Assembly (NCBI RefSeq): GCF_024158025.1
Contig: NZ_JAMZEL010000001.1
Location: 744,001-808,000 of the forward strand
DNA from: Runella salmonicolor
GTDB taxonomy: Bacteria; Bacteroidota; Bacteroidia; Cytophagales; Spirosomataceae
DNA: 64,000 nucleotides
Reading direction: 5' to 3'
Position 1 is the first letter of the stretch; every line of letters starts with the position of its first letter. Below are positions 44,365-52,999 of the stretch, piece after piece. Both the position numbers and the translations under genes were made by a program. The notes under the pieces are model-generated. The model searched no databases. It saw only the letters and a program-made list of their open reading frames with translations, and was not told the DNA's origin.

Positions 44365-47300
44365 CTAGTGGCCTCCATGTTCGGCGTGTGCTTCCTTAGC
44401 CGCTGCTTTCGTAGCATCGACGTCCTTATTACGGATTTTAGTTAAGTAAGAAATCTGCGGTTTCACGTTGATTTCTTCTAACATTTGGAAAGCACGTCCT
44501 TCTTTTTCCTCAGCCAACAATTTCGAAAGTTTGCTCGCAGGATCATTCATGTCCCCAAAAACAATGGCTTCTGTTGGGCAAGACTGCGCACAGGCAGTAA
44601 CAATCTCACCATCAACGGGGCGACGACGCTCTTTCTTGGCATTTAACTTACCTTCTTGAATCCGCTGTACGCACATTGAGCATTTTTCAATAACTCCACG
44701 TGAACGAACGGTTACGTCAGGGTTAATGACCATTTTGCCAAGGTCGTTGTTGTAATGGAAATCGAAGTTATCGTTATCAAAGTACTTAAACCAGTTGAAA
44801 CGACGAACTTTATATGGACAGTTGTTTGCGCAATAACGAGTTCCTACGCAACGGTTATAAGCCATTTGGTTGAGTCCTTCTGTGCTGTGGGTTGTGGCCA
44901 ATACTGGACAAACCGTTTCACAAGGTGCATTACCGCAATGCTGACACATCAAAGGTTGGAACACAACTTCAGGATTATCGGAAGCGATTTCCAAAGCTTT
45001 CGAGCCGCTCAAGCTCTTGTCCATTACATCCGCATCTGATGAATAATAACGGTCAATACGAATCCAGTGCATTTCGCGACGGTTAATTACCTCTTGACGT
45101 CCTACAACAGAAACGTTGTTTTCAGCCTGGCAACTAATTACGCAAGCACCGCAACCCGTACAAGAGTTGAGGTCAATAGCCATTCCCCATGAGTGGTTAG
45201 GCTTTTGATATCCGTCCCAAAGTGTGATTTCGGTTGGCGACTTTATACCTTCTGAAGTAGATACGTGTGGGAAATAACGGCCCGCTTTCGAATCTTTTTG
45301 GTATTCTGCCAAACGTGCTTCCTGCATTACCGCCCTACGGCCCATTACAGTTTCGTGCGTCTGGGTTTGAGCAATCTTGTGTGAATCGCCAGTTTTGGTC
45401 AGCGTTGCTTCACCTACGCTAAAATTAGCAAAACCTGCTTTGTTTTGGATGAAAGGATACATATTTACCCCTACTCCATTACCTGCCTTACCTGCTTTTT
45501 CACGACCGTAACCAATGGCAATGGAAATAGTCCCATTGGCCTGGCCTGGTTGAATTAATACCGGCAATTCAACAGATTTACCTTTTACTTCTATTTTGAC
45601 AACATCGTCTTGTGAAAGACCGAGTTCTTTTGCCGTCTTTTGAGAAACACTAGCGTAGTTATCCCAACATGCTTTTGTTACTGGCTCAGGGAATTCTTGC
45701 AACCATGGGTTGTTGGCCAAGGCCCCTGTTCCCATCCCTACTTTTTCGTACAGAACTACTTCAAGTCCCGTTGCAGAAGCTTTGTATGAAGCAGTAACGG
45801 CAGCGATAGCAGCATCCAATCCAGCTACTGCTCCTGCACTAGCGGCGGCAGCGGCGGCACCTTTTTCTACCACACCGTCATGCAAGGCCTTGGTCCAAGT
45901 ACCTTCAAAATTCTCTCCACCAAGGATATTGGCTTTCCAGTAATTACGAAGATAGGTGTAAAAATCAGGATTTGCACCTGACCATTTCAACAGACTTGAC
46001 TGCGCTTGGCGTGTCTTATAAATGAGTGAAATAGCAGGTTGTTGTAAACTGTAAAAGCCTGCTTTAGGCTCGGCATCACCCCACGACTCTAAATAGTGAG
46101 GAGCTGGCGTAATGTATTTGCAAAGAGATGAAGTTTCGTCGGCACGGTCAGCAAAAGAAACGGATAGTTCTACTTTTGGAAGTGCCTCTTTCAATTCAGC
46201 TCCGCGAGGATGGTCATATACTGGGTTGCAACCATAAAGAATAACAGCGCCGATTGACCCCGCCTTTACGTTATCAATCAAGCCATTCATGGCTACATCA
46301 TTTCCCTGACGGTAATAAACGGGCGTTCCTAAATCGATGCATGTGCCGTAAGCACCTAAAGCACTATTGATAGCATTTACAACTACCTGTACGTTAGGAT
46401 CATTTGAGCCCGAAACAACCAAAGCAGCTCCCTGAGCGGCTTTCAAATCGGCAACGGCTTTATCAAGAACTTTATCTACATCAGCTCCTAGAGAGGTTCC
46501 ACCTTTACCGCTTAATTTATTGTAAAGCGCCAATGCCACCAAGCCTTCCTGTGAGGGTTTCACGGCAGCACGATAATCAGCATTAGCACCCGTCAACGAC
46601 ATAGTAGTCTCGAACTGATAATGACGTGACATATCTTTTTTGCCACCTTTTCCACTATTCAATTTACGTCCTGCTACGTATTGAACTGAATATTCGTGAG
46701 GAGCGATCCAACTTCCTAAGAAGTCGCAGCTAAGCCCTACGATTACTTTTGCTTTGCTGAAATCGTACGAAGGAACGATTGCTTTACCAAACGAATCGCC
46801 ATTGGCTTTTACCAAACCAGCTACTGAATTAGCATCATAAGTAATGTGCTGGGTAGTAGGGTATTTTGCGGTAAAATCAGCAATGACAGCTTTGGTAGAA
46901 GGGCTTAAAATAGTAGAAGAAACGATACGAATTTGACCGCCTTTTGCGGCTATTGAAGCCAACTGAGCCGAGATTTCTTTATCTACCGTGTCCCACTCTG
47001 CGTCAGCCTCTCCTTTTTTAGGGCCTTTTAATTTCTCGGCATCGTATAAAGCCAACAAAGAAGCGTGTGCACGAGCACTTACGCCTCCCTTACTTACGCT
47101 TGATTGCTTGTTACCTTCAATTTTGATGGGACGGCCTTCACGCGTTTTTACTAACACACTCGCATAATCTCCACCTTCAGCATACGTGGAAGCGTACCAA
47201 TCAGCGATTGATGGGAACGTATCGGTTGGCTTGTTAAGGTAAGGGATTGATTTTTTGACGGGAGCGTCACAAGCCGCTAATGATACTGCAGCAAGGCCAA

Positions 47301-47478
47301 ACCCTAATACTTTCAGAAAATCACGACGATCTGAACCGATTCCGTCAACGATGCTTTTGTACTGGGTAGAATCATTAGCCTCAAAGCTACCAAATTCGTT
47401 ATGGGCATTTTTTACAAAAGTCTCGTCATTCCGAAGTTCTTCCAGACCTTTCCAATACCTCTTCGTTTGGTTTTCCAT
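44365..47478 (-). CDS. actB: ACIII subunit ActB (molybdopterin-oxidoreductase-like fused to iron-sulfur domain)
   Basis: Peripheral periplasmic subunit with iron-sulfur clusters. 1037 residues from the ATG at 47478 (MENQTKRYWKGLEEL), the usual N-terminus of the family; the longer frame to 47535 would overlap actA. A twin-arginine-type motif RRDFLK with the hydrophobic stretch VLGFGLAAVSLAAC follows at about residue 70. The central part resembles molybdopterin oxidoreductases but without need for a cofactor in characterised ACIII. The C-terminal part has four cysteine motifs: CTGCGACVISC, CQHCGNAPCETVC, CVGTRYCANNC, CSMCVQR...CAQSC, for three 4Fe-4S and one 3Fe-4S cluster in known structures. 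Confidence 0.95.
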   Translation of the reverse strand: MENQTKRYWKGLEELRNDETFVKNAHNEFGSFEANDSTQYKSIVDGIGSDRRDFLKVLGFGLAAVSLAACDAPVKKSIPYLNKPTDTFPSIADWYASTYAEGGDYASVLVKTREGRPIKIEGNKQSSVSKGGVSARAHASLLALYDAEKLKGPKKGEADAEWDTVDKEISAQLASIAAKGGQIRIVSSTILSPSTKAVIADFTAKYPTTQHITYDANSVAGLVKANGDSFGKAIVPSYDFSKAKVIVGLSCDFLGSWIAPHEYSVQYVAGRKLNSGKGGKKDMSRHYQFETTMSLTGANADYRAAVKPSQEGLVALALYNKLSGKGGTSLGADVDKVLDKAVADLKAAQGAALVVSGSNDPNVQVVVNAINSALGAYGTCIDLGTPVYYRQGNDVAMNGLIDNVKAGSIGAVILYGCNPVYDHPRGAELKEALPKVELSVSFADRADETSSLCKYITPAPHYLESWGDAEPKAGFYSLQQPAISLIYKTRQAQSSLLKWSGANPDFYTYLRNYWKANILGGENFEGTWTKALHDGVVEKGAAAAAASAGAVAGLDAAIAAVTASYKASATGLEVVLYEKVGMGTGALANNPWLQEFPEPVTKACWDNYASVSQKTAKELGLSQDDVVKIEVKGKSVELPVLIQPGQANGTISIAIGYGREKAGKAGNGVGVNMYPFIQNKAGFANFSVGEATLTKTGDSHKIAQTQTHETVMGRRAVMQEARLAEYQKDSKAGRYFPHVSTSEGIKSPTEITLWDGYQKPNHSWGMAIDLNSCTGCGACVISCQAENNVSVVGRQEVINRREMHWIRIDRYYSSDADVMDKSLSGSKALEIASDNPEVVFQPLMCQHCGNAPCETVCPVLATTHSTEGLNQMAYNRCVGTRYCANNCPYKVRRFNWFKYFDNDNFDFHYNNDLGKMVINPDVTVRSRGVIEKCSMCVQRIQEGKLNAKKERRRPVDGEIVTACAQSCPTEAIVFGDMNDPASKLSKLLAEEKEGRAFQMLEEINVKPQISYLTKIRNKDVDATKAAAKEAHAEHGGH

Positions 47479-47503
47479 ATATATTAATGAATAAGAAACG
47501 TGA

Positions 47504-48730
47504 TTAATAGTGACACTTTGAACATTCCAGACCACCGATATCGGCTACTTTCAACGGCTCCTTACTATTGGTTTTGTGTAATTCCACCAATTTGTCGTAG
47601 TAAGCGTTGTCTTTGGTATTTACTTCCGTTTTACGGTGGCAGTCAATACACCATCCCATTGTAAGTGAAGAACGTTGCTCTACTACTTCCATGGTTTGAA
47701 TTTCGCCGTGACACTGTTGGCACTGCACGCCACCTACATTTACGTGTTGTGCGTGGTTGAAGTAAGCCAAATCAGGAAGGTTGTGAATACGAACCCACTC
47801 AATTGGCTGATTTTTTTCAATTGCCGTGTAAATTTTCTGAATTTCGGGTGATTCTTTTTTAATCACACCGTGGCAGTTCATACAAATGTTGGCCGAAGGA
47901 ATTGTAGCCGACTTACCACGGTTAACACCCGTATGGCAATAGTTACAATCGATTTTGTACTGACCTGCGTGTAGTTTGTGCGAGAAAGCAATTGGTTGTT
48001 TAGGCGCATATCCCTGTTGAATACCTACACCATACATTCCATCGACGGTTGCTTTGGTGACCATCAGGATAAAGAACCATACGGTAGCGCTGCGAATCGC
48101 GGAGTTTTTGCTCAAACCTACTAACCCATCACGAAGTCTATCAGAGAAAGACGTTCCTGCTGAGGCAGTAGCTTCGCCACTCACGGCTTTAGATAGGATT
48201 GATACGATTGCCATCAATACACCAAGTACCAACAACATCACAATCAATAAAGCAACCAAGATGTAAGTAAACAAATCGGAAGGAGCAGACTCGCCTGCGG
48301 GTGCGCCCGCAGCGGCAGTACCAGCAGCAGCAGCTGGAGCTGCGGCTGTATTTGCTTTTTCAACGTACGCCAAAATGTCTTTCACTTCTTTCTCACCGAA
48401 AGCTGGGAAAGCAGTCATTTGAGCTTTGTTAAATTTATTGTACAAAGCTACTGCGTATTCATCACCACTCTGGATTACTCCGTTTGGATTCTTTATCCAC
48501 TTAACGAGCCAAGCCAAATCGCGGCGTTGTTGAATACCTTTTAAACCTGGGCCTACCACTACTTCATCTTGTGCGGAGTGACAAGCCTTACAGTTATTAT
48601 TGAAAAGCGTTTCACCGCTTGCTGCATCGCCATCCTGTGCCGTTGCTTGTTGGCTGAGCGTAGCCATTAAAGCAATCAGTAACGCTTGGGTGACACTGCG
48701 CATTCTTTTTAAGAATAAACTAATTTCCAT
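47504..48730 (-). CDS. actA: ACIII subunit ActA, multihaem cytochrome c with six haem motifs
   Basis: Electron-transfer subunit of alternative complex III. Start at the ATG at 48730: it gives a signal peptide (ending QATAQ) and lies 36 nt after the predicted transcription start; a longer frame to 48826 would start upstream of the promoter. 408 residues: cytochrome c domain with CKACH, an Ala-rich linker, a membrane helix (YILVALLIVMLLVLGVLMAIV), a second hydrophobic segment, then five haem sites CNYCH, CMNCH, CQQCH, CIDCH, CSKCH, the last ending at the C-terminus. The classical ActA is pentahaem; here an additional N-terminal monohaem domain is fused. Confidence 0.93.
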   Translation of the reverse strand: MEISLFLKRMRSVTQALLIALMATLSQQATAQDGDAASGETLFNNNCKACHSAQDEVVVGPGLKGIQQRRDLAWLVKWIKNPNGVIQSGDEYAVALYNKFNKAQMTAFPAFGEKEVKDILAYVEKANTAAAPAAAAGTAAAGAPAGESAPSDLFTYILVALLIVMLLVLGVLMAIVSILSKAVSGEATASAGTSFSDRLRDGLVGLSKNSAIRSATVWFFILMVTKATVDGMYGVGIQQGYAPKQPIAFSHKLHAGQYKIDCNYCHTGVNRGKSATIPSANICMNCHGVIKKESPEIQKIYTAIEKNQPIEWVRIHNLPDLAYFNHAQHVNVGGVQCQQCHGEIQTMEVVEQRSSLTMGWCIDCHRKTEVNTKDNAYYDKLVELHKTNSKEPLKVADIGGLECSKCHY

Positions 48731-48771
48731 TTGTGTATGAATTAACAAAAACATGATACTTCTTAACCGTA

Positions 48772-48803
48772 CAAAAGTAATGCACGAATTTATACGTGCC
48801 AAA
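48772..48803 (-). promoter_or_regulatory. Promoter of the act-cta operon
   Basis: On the minus strand TTTG (48800-48803), exactly 20 nt, then TACTTTTG (48772-48779): a full match to the Bacteroidota promoter pattern. The expected start is near 48766, 36 nt before actA. It is the only such match seen upstream of the long operon. Confidence 0.8.
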
Positions 48804-48924
48804 GCATTTCTATTCTTAATTTGCAATAATTCTATTATTTAGATTCTTTCTAATTAAATTTAGAAATTACCCATAAGTATAGCCACAAGGGTTATTTTTA
48901 TCCAAAATCATGCAAATTAAAAAC

Positions 48925-48978
48925 AAAAAGTACCATTCAGCCTAGTTTAGTTGTTCATGGCTAAATGGTACTTTTTTG
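48925..48978 (-). terminator. Terminator after tRNA-Cys
   Basis: AAAAGTACCATT.CAGCC and GGCT.AAATGGTACTTTT form a long stem (about 16 bp with a bulge) and a T-rich tail on the minus strand. It lies 22 nt after the tRNA gene and separates it from the actA promoter. Confidence 0.8.
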
Positions 48979-48999
48979 AGAAAAGGCACTTCACTTTTG

Positions 49000-49070
49000 A
49001 GGTCCCGAGCGGATTCGAACCGCTGTACGAGCTTTTGCAGAGCTCTGCCTAGCCACTCGGCCACAGGACC
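49000..49070 (-). tRNA. trnC: tRNA-Cys (GCA)
   Basis: 71-nt cloverleaf on the minus strand. Acceptor GGTCCTG pairs with CGGGACC, discriminator T; the D-arm has GCCGAGTGGCTAGGC; the anticodon loop CTGCAAA carries GCA; the T-arm is AGCGGTTCGAATCCGCT. CCA is not encoded. U as discriminator fits tRNA-Cys identity. Confidence 0.97.
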
Positions 49071-49084
49071 TTTTATTGTTTTTT

Positions 49085-49143
49085 AAATTGTTAGTCTGCT
49101 ATGACTTTTTACAGCCGTAAATATCATAACAAACTAACAATTT
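49085..49143. repeat. Inverted repeat between rpsA and tRNA-Cys
   Basis: AAATTGTTAGT (49085-49095) pairs perfectly with ACTAACAATTT (49133-49143), 11 bp and a 37-nt loop. The arms share AATTGTTA with the elements in the act operon. There is no good T run for a terminator. Confidence 0.6.
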
Positions 49144-49164
49144 AGCAAGTCAGGGATTGAAAAA

Positions 49165-50982
49165 TTACTCAGCCGACGCTTCTTTTGCTACTTTTTTGGT
49201 AGCAGCCGCCTTTTTCTTTTTCTCACCTTCTTCCATTTGTTCTTTCAAAGCAGAAAGTGCTTCCAAATCACCTAGAGTCGCTTTTTCAGCATCTTTTGGT
49301 TTTTCGGCTTTAGGAGCTTTTGGTTTTTCTTCTACCTTAGGCTCTTCTTTTTCCTGCCAAGTTTTTGTATGTGAAAGCACAATACGTTTTTCGTCTTTCA
49401 AGAATTCAGCTACTTTGAAATCAAGAGATTCTCCGATTTCTCCGACGGTTCCGTCTTCCTTCGCCAAGTTTTTAAGGATACATACTCCTTCGATACCGTA
49501 AGGCAATTCGAGAGTTGCAACTTTGTCTCCTTTGGCAACAATTGTACACTTATGTACTGAACCTACCGCAAATACCGATTCAAAAGTATCCCAAGGATTT
49601 TCTTCAAGGTGCTTGTGGCTCAAAGATAAACGGCGGTTGTCGGCATCCAATTCAAGAACCATTACTTCAAGTTCTTCACCTACTTTGATGAAGTCACTTG
49701 GGTGTTTGATTTTCTTGGTCCAAGAAAGGTCAGATACGTGAACTAGGCCATCGATACCTTCTTCGAGTTCGAGGAAGAGACCGAAGTTAGTCAAGTTACG
49801 AACGACGCCTTTGTGAACAGTACCTACTGCATATTTCTCAATGATTTCTTGACGAGTCCATGGATCAGCGGTGAGTTGCTTCAAGCCAAGCGACATTTTG
49901 CGTTCGTTGCGGTCAAGGGTCAATACCACAGCTTCTACTTCGTCACCAATCTTCAAGAAGTCTTGCGGGTTACGCAAGTGCTGAGACCATGACATTTCTG
50001 AAACGTGAATCAAACCTTCAACGCCTGGCATGATTTCAAGGAATGCACCGTAATCTGCTACGTTTACAACTTTACCTTTCACGCGTGAACCGATTTCAAT
50101 TTCTTGAGAAAGAGCTTCCCAAGGATGAGCCTGCAATTGCTTCATGCCCAATGAAATACGCTTCTTATCTTCGTCGAAGTCAAGAACTACAACGTTGATT
50201 TTTTGGTCAAGGTGCAACAAATCTGAAGGATCGTTGATACGTCCCCATGAAATGTCGGTAATGTGCAACAAACCATCTACGCCACCAAGGTCGATAAATA
50301 CCCCAAACTTGGTCATGTTCTTGATTACTCCTTCGAGTACTTGACCACGCTCCAAGTTGGTAAGAATCTGCTGACGTTGTGCTTCGAGGTCTTTCTCGAT
50401 TAATACTTTGTGTGAAACAACCACGTTGTTGTTGGCGTGATTGATTTTCACCACTTTCACTTCCATTTTCTTGCCGACGAAGATGTCGAAGTCACGAATT
50501 GGCTTAACGTCAATCTGTGAACCTGGCAAGAACGCTTCGATGCTGTAAATATCAACAATAAGACCACCTTTGGTACGACGTTTTACGAAACCGTCAATCA
50601 CCAAGTCATGATCAAATGATTTTTGAATATTATCCCAAGCAGTGATAACTCTCGCTTTTTTGCGAGAAAGCACTAACTGTCCGTTAGGGTCTTCCTGATT
50701 TTCAATGTATACTTCAATTTCGTCGCCGATTTTCAGGTCCGTCAAATCACGGAATTCTGAACGCGGTACGATACCGTCTGATTTTGAACCAATGTTCAAA
50801 ATCACTTCGCGGTCATTCATACCGACCACGATTCCTTTTACTACCTCTTTTTCGGCAACGGGAGAGATTGTACCGTTGATAAGTTGCTCCAACTGGGCTT
50901 TTTCAGAAGCGGAATATCCACTACCAAAGCCTCTGTTGTCGGCTCTGTCCCAGTCAAAATCAGTTAATTGAGCTTTACTCAT
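49165..50982 (-). CDS. rpsA: 30S ribosomal protein S1
   Basis: Binds mRNA on the small subunit and helps initiation. 605 residues with six S1 (OB-fold) domains: the central three are the clearest (GVIKNMTKFGVFIDLGGVDGLLHI, GKVVNVADYGAFLEIMPGVEGLIHVSEMSW, GVVRNLTNFGLFLELEEGIDGLVHVSDLSW); the last is degenerate. A Lys/Glu/Pro-rich tail of about 80 residues follows. In this phylum mRNAs mostly lack Shine-Dalgarno sites, so S1 is expected to be important. It has its own promoter and a leader of about 85 nt. Confidence 0.97.
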   Translation of the reverse strand: MSKAQLTDFDWDRADNRGFGSGYSASEKAQLEQLINGTISPVAEKEVVKGIVVGMNDREVILNIGSKSDGIVPRSEFRDLTDLKIGDEIEVYIENQEDPNGQLVLSRKKARVITAWDNIQKSFDHDLVIDGFVKRRTKGGLIVDIYSIEAFLPGSQIDVKPIRDFDIFVGKKMEVKVVKINHANNNVVVSHKVLIEKDLEAQRQQILTNLERGQVLEGVIKNMTKFGVFIDLGGVDGLLHITDISWGRINDPSDLLHLDQKINVVVLDFDEDKKRISLGMKQLQAHPWEALSQEIEIGSRVKGKVVNVADYGAFLEIMPGVEGLIHVSEMSWSQHLRNPQDFLKIGDEVEAVVLTLDRNERKMSLGLKQLTADPWTRQEIIEKYAVGTVHKGVVRNLTNFGLFLELEEGIDGLVHVSDLSWTKKIKHPSDFIKVGEELEVMVLELDADNRRLSLSHKHLEENPWDTFESVFAVGSVHKCTIVAKGDKVATLELPYGIEGVCILKNLAKEDGTVGEIGESLDFKVAEFLKDEKRIVLSHTKTWQEKEEPKVEEKPKAPKAEKPKDAEKATLGDLEALSALKEQMEEGEKKKKAAATKKVAKEASAE

Positions 50983-51012
50983 AATGTAGTTTTGAAATTG
51001 CCCTCTCGTACA

Positions 51013-51106
51013 TCAGCCAATGGGCAAAATGGCTGAAATTTGGTGAAACAAACGATTGCCTTTGCAAACGGAGTGCAAAAGTAGAAAATCCCACCGGAAA
51101 AAGCAA
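51013..51106 (-). promoter_or_regulatory. rpsA promoter and leader hairpin
   Basis: Minus strand: TTG (51104-51106), 20 nt, TACTTTTG (51076-51083) fit the promoter pattern. In the leader, CAGCCA and TGGCTG (51013-51018, 51029-51034) form a small hairpin 31 nt before the start codon, a possible place for autoregulation by S1. Confidence 0.65.
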
Positions 51107-51112
51107 TTTTTT

Positions 51113-51625
51113 TTACGAGACCTTTTCTCTTTTTGAAAGAAAAGGCATCCACGAATCATCGGTAGCGCCAGAATAATCCCGTAAAAACATGATGAATGAA
51201 GGTTTGAAGGGACGATGACGCATAGGCATTGACGCTTCTTCTGGGGTGTAATCGCCTTTGCGTGCATTGCAACGCTTGCAGGCCGTCACCAGATTGTCCC
51301 AACTGGTACGCCCACCGCGCGATTTTGGTAAAACATGGTCCAAGGTCAATTCGCCATGCAAACCGCAATAAACACACTGGTGACCATCCCGTTTGAAGAT
51401 ATTTTGCCGCGTCATCATTACGCCTTTGTAAGGCAAGTGGATATAACGATGAAGGCGAATGACCGTCGGCATTGGAAACTCCGTACTGACGGTGCGCAAA
51501 AAATAGTTTGAAGATTCCGCTACTAATTCAGCCTTGTTGAGATAGACAAGCAAGAAGGCTTTTGGAACGGAGCAAATGCTCAACGCGGAGTAATCTTGAT
51601 TAAGGATTAAGACTTTCCTACCCAT
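51113..51625 (-). CDS. HNH endonuclease family protein
   Basis: 170 residues with a complete HNH module near the middle: CVYCG (first zinc pair), LTLDHVLPKSRGGRTSWDNLVTACKRCNARKG (catalytic His, second pair CxxC, final Asn region). No signal peptide. The N-terminal half (VLILNQDYSALSICSVPKAFLLVYLNKAELV) is a conserved extension found in stand-alone HNH proteins of many phyla. The cellular role is unknown; it is not next to a restriction, toxin or phage gene, so a housekeeping DNA-processing role is more likely than defence. Confidence 0.88.
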   Translation of the reverse strand: MGRKVLILNQDYSALSICSVPKAFLLVYLNKAELVAESSNYFLRTVSTEFPMPTVIRLHRYIHLPYKGVMMTRQNIFKRDGHQCVYCGLHGELTLDHVLPKSRGGRTSWDNLVTACKRCNARKGDYTPEEASMPMRHRPFKPSFIMFLRDYSGATDDSWMPFLSKREKVS

Positions 51626-51840
51626 ACCGTTACAAAGGGTTTTTTAGGTTTTCGAAAGTTACAACATTTATCGTAATAAACTGTCGGGTTTGAGTTTTGT
51701 TGTGTTAAAAAATCTTTATTTACCCTTTCTATTATATATAATCCACTCTTTTTCAAAATATTATCTCTTCTTTGACTTCTACCGTCCCGATTCATTTTAT
51801 CCTTTTTTTAAACCGTTTAACATTTTTTTTTATGAATTTC

Positions 51841-51870
51841 TTGCTCACTAAACAGTGTTCATTATATTTG
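51841..51870 (+). promoter_or_regulatory. tetR promoter with overlapping operator
   Basis: TTG (51841-51843), 19 nt, TATATTTG (51863-51870) fit the promoter pattern. Between the boxes lies CACTAAACAGTGTTCATT (51846-51863), containing the palindrome AACA-G-TGTT. The same sequence with a swapped centre recurs before tolC (53367). A repressor bound here would block its own promoter. Confidence 0.7.
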
Positions 51871-51907
51871 CATCGTTTATATTAAATGAAGTATTTTGTA
51901 TTGAACT

Positions 51908-52525
51908 ATGGGCATTCAGGAAAGAAAAGAACGGGAAAAAGAAGACATGCGGCGTCTGATTTTGGAGGCAGCCCGAAAATTATTTTTGGAACAAGGCTAC
52001 GAAAAGACCAGCATTCGTAACATTGCCGATGCCATTGAGTACAGCCCAGGCACGATTTATCTCTACTACAAAGACAAAAATGAATTGCTGTTTGCATTGC
52101 ACGAAGAAGCATTCTTAAAAATGATGCAGCAATTAATCACCGTGACGCATATAAGCGACCCTTTTGAACGGTTGATTGAGATGGGGCACCAATACATCAA
52201 ATATGCTATCGAAAATCCCGAACTCTACGATTTGATGTTCATCATGCAAGCACCCATGGAAACACTCGCGTGCCGGGACGAAATTTGGGAAGATGGCTTA
52301 AAATCGTTTGGCCTCCTAAAATTGGTCATCGAAGATTGCGTAAAGGCGGGTTATTTTAAAGAAACCAATATTGAAATAATGGCCATGACTATCTGGGCTT
52401 ATATGCACGGGCTGGTCACGATTTATCTCAAAAATCGAATGAGTATGTTTAAAGATGACCAGCAATTAGAACGTATTCAAGAGTCTTTTCAATTGTTTAT
52501 CAAAATGATTAAAACGTCTTTGTAA
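51908..52525 (+). CDS. TetR/AcrR family transcriptional regulator
   Basis: 205-residue repressor. N-terminal helix-turn-helix (about residues 16-62): RRLILEAARKLFLEQGYEKTSIRNIADAIEYSPGTIYLYYKDKNELLFAL, with the family's YYKDKxELL ending. The ligand-binding C-terminal part is helical and divergent. It is the first gene of the efflux block and probably represses it, since its own promoter and the tolC leader share the same 18-bp palindromic site. The inducer is unknown. Confidence 0.93.
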   Translation: MGIQERKEREKEDMRRLILEAARKLFLEQGYEKTSIRNIADAIEYSPGTIYLYYKDKNELLFALHEEAFLKMMQQLITVTHISDPFERLIEMGHQYIKYAIENPELYDLMFIMQAPMETLACRDEIWEDGLKSFGLLKLVIEDCVKAGYFKETNIEIMAMTIWAYMHGLVTIYLKNRMSMFKDDQQLERIQESFQLFIKMIKTSL

Positions 52526-52536
52526 CCGATTGCTAA

Positions 52537-52980
52537 ATGTTTAATTCAATGAAACCCATTCTTGCACTCATTGATATTTTGATTTTTGCATTCATCGCCT
52601 CCATTCACTTTTATTGGGCGTTTGGCGGGCGTCGCTGGAGTAAATTAGCCATTCCGACCTCAAGCGGTAGCCAACAAAAACCTTTGTTCACGCCAGGACC
52701 TTTGTCAACAATGGCCGTCGGAATAGGTCTTCTCTGCTTTGCGTGGATTCTTGCAGTGAAAGCGGGGTTTATAAATAGCTCGTTGCTGTCTGATAGCGCC
52801 ATTACATATATTTCAATCGGCATTGCAATTATTTTTTTCCTCCGCGCCATTGGAGAATTCAACTACGTAGGCTTTTTCAAAAAAATAAAACAGACCGAAT
52901 TTGGGCAAATGGATACTCGTTACTATTCTCCTTTATGCCTACTTATCAGCTTTATCATTCTCGTTATCAATTATTATTAA
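52537..52980 (+). CDS. DUF3995 family membrane protein
   Basis: 147 residues (143 if the ATG at 52549 is used), four predicted helices: ILALIDILIFAFIASIHFYWAF, STMAVGIGLLCFAWILAV, AITYISIGIAIIFFLRAIG, and a C-terminal one. HFYWAFGGRRW near the start and RAIGEFNYVGFFKK fit DUF3995. It follows tetR by 11 nt. No biochemical role is known; its place suggests that it is expressed with the drug-resistance genes. Confidence 0.8.
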   Translation: MFNSMKPILALIDILIFAFIASIHFYWAFGGRRWSKLAIPTSSGSQQKPLFTPGPLSTMAVGIGLLCFAWILAVKAGFINSSLLSDSAITYISIGIAIIFFLRAIGEFNYVGFFKKIKQTEFGQMDTRYYSPLCLLISFIILVINYY

Positions 52981-52999
52981 AATCACTCTGTAAACAGCC

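Noticed and set aside
47479..47535. Longer N-terminus of ActB
   Set aside because: It would overlap the end of actA, and the family N-terminus MENQTKRYWKGLEEL begins at 47478.
48731..48826. Longer N-terminus of ActA
   Set aside because: The promoter boxes at 48772-48803 would lie within the coding sequence, and the signal peptide begins properly only at 48730.
49000..49070. tRNA gene as an integration site
   Set aside because: No integrase, no direct repeat of the tRNA 3' end, and both sides carry core genes.
51113..51625. HNH endonuclease as part of a defence island
   Set aside because: Neighbours are rpsA, tRNA-Cys and an efflux regulon; no methylase, toxin, helicase or phage gene is nearby.
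51607..51795. 62-codon minus-strand frame upstream of the HNH gene
   Set aside because: No domain or signal peptide; it overlaps the HNH start and A/T-rich intergenic sequence.
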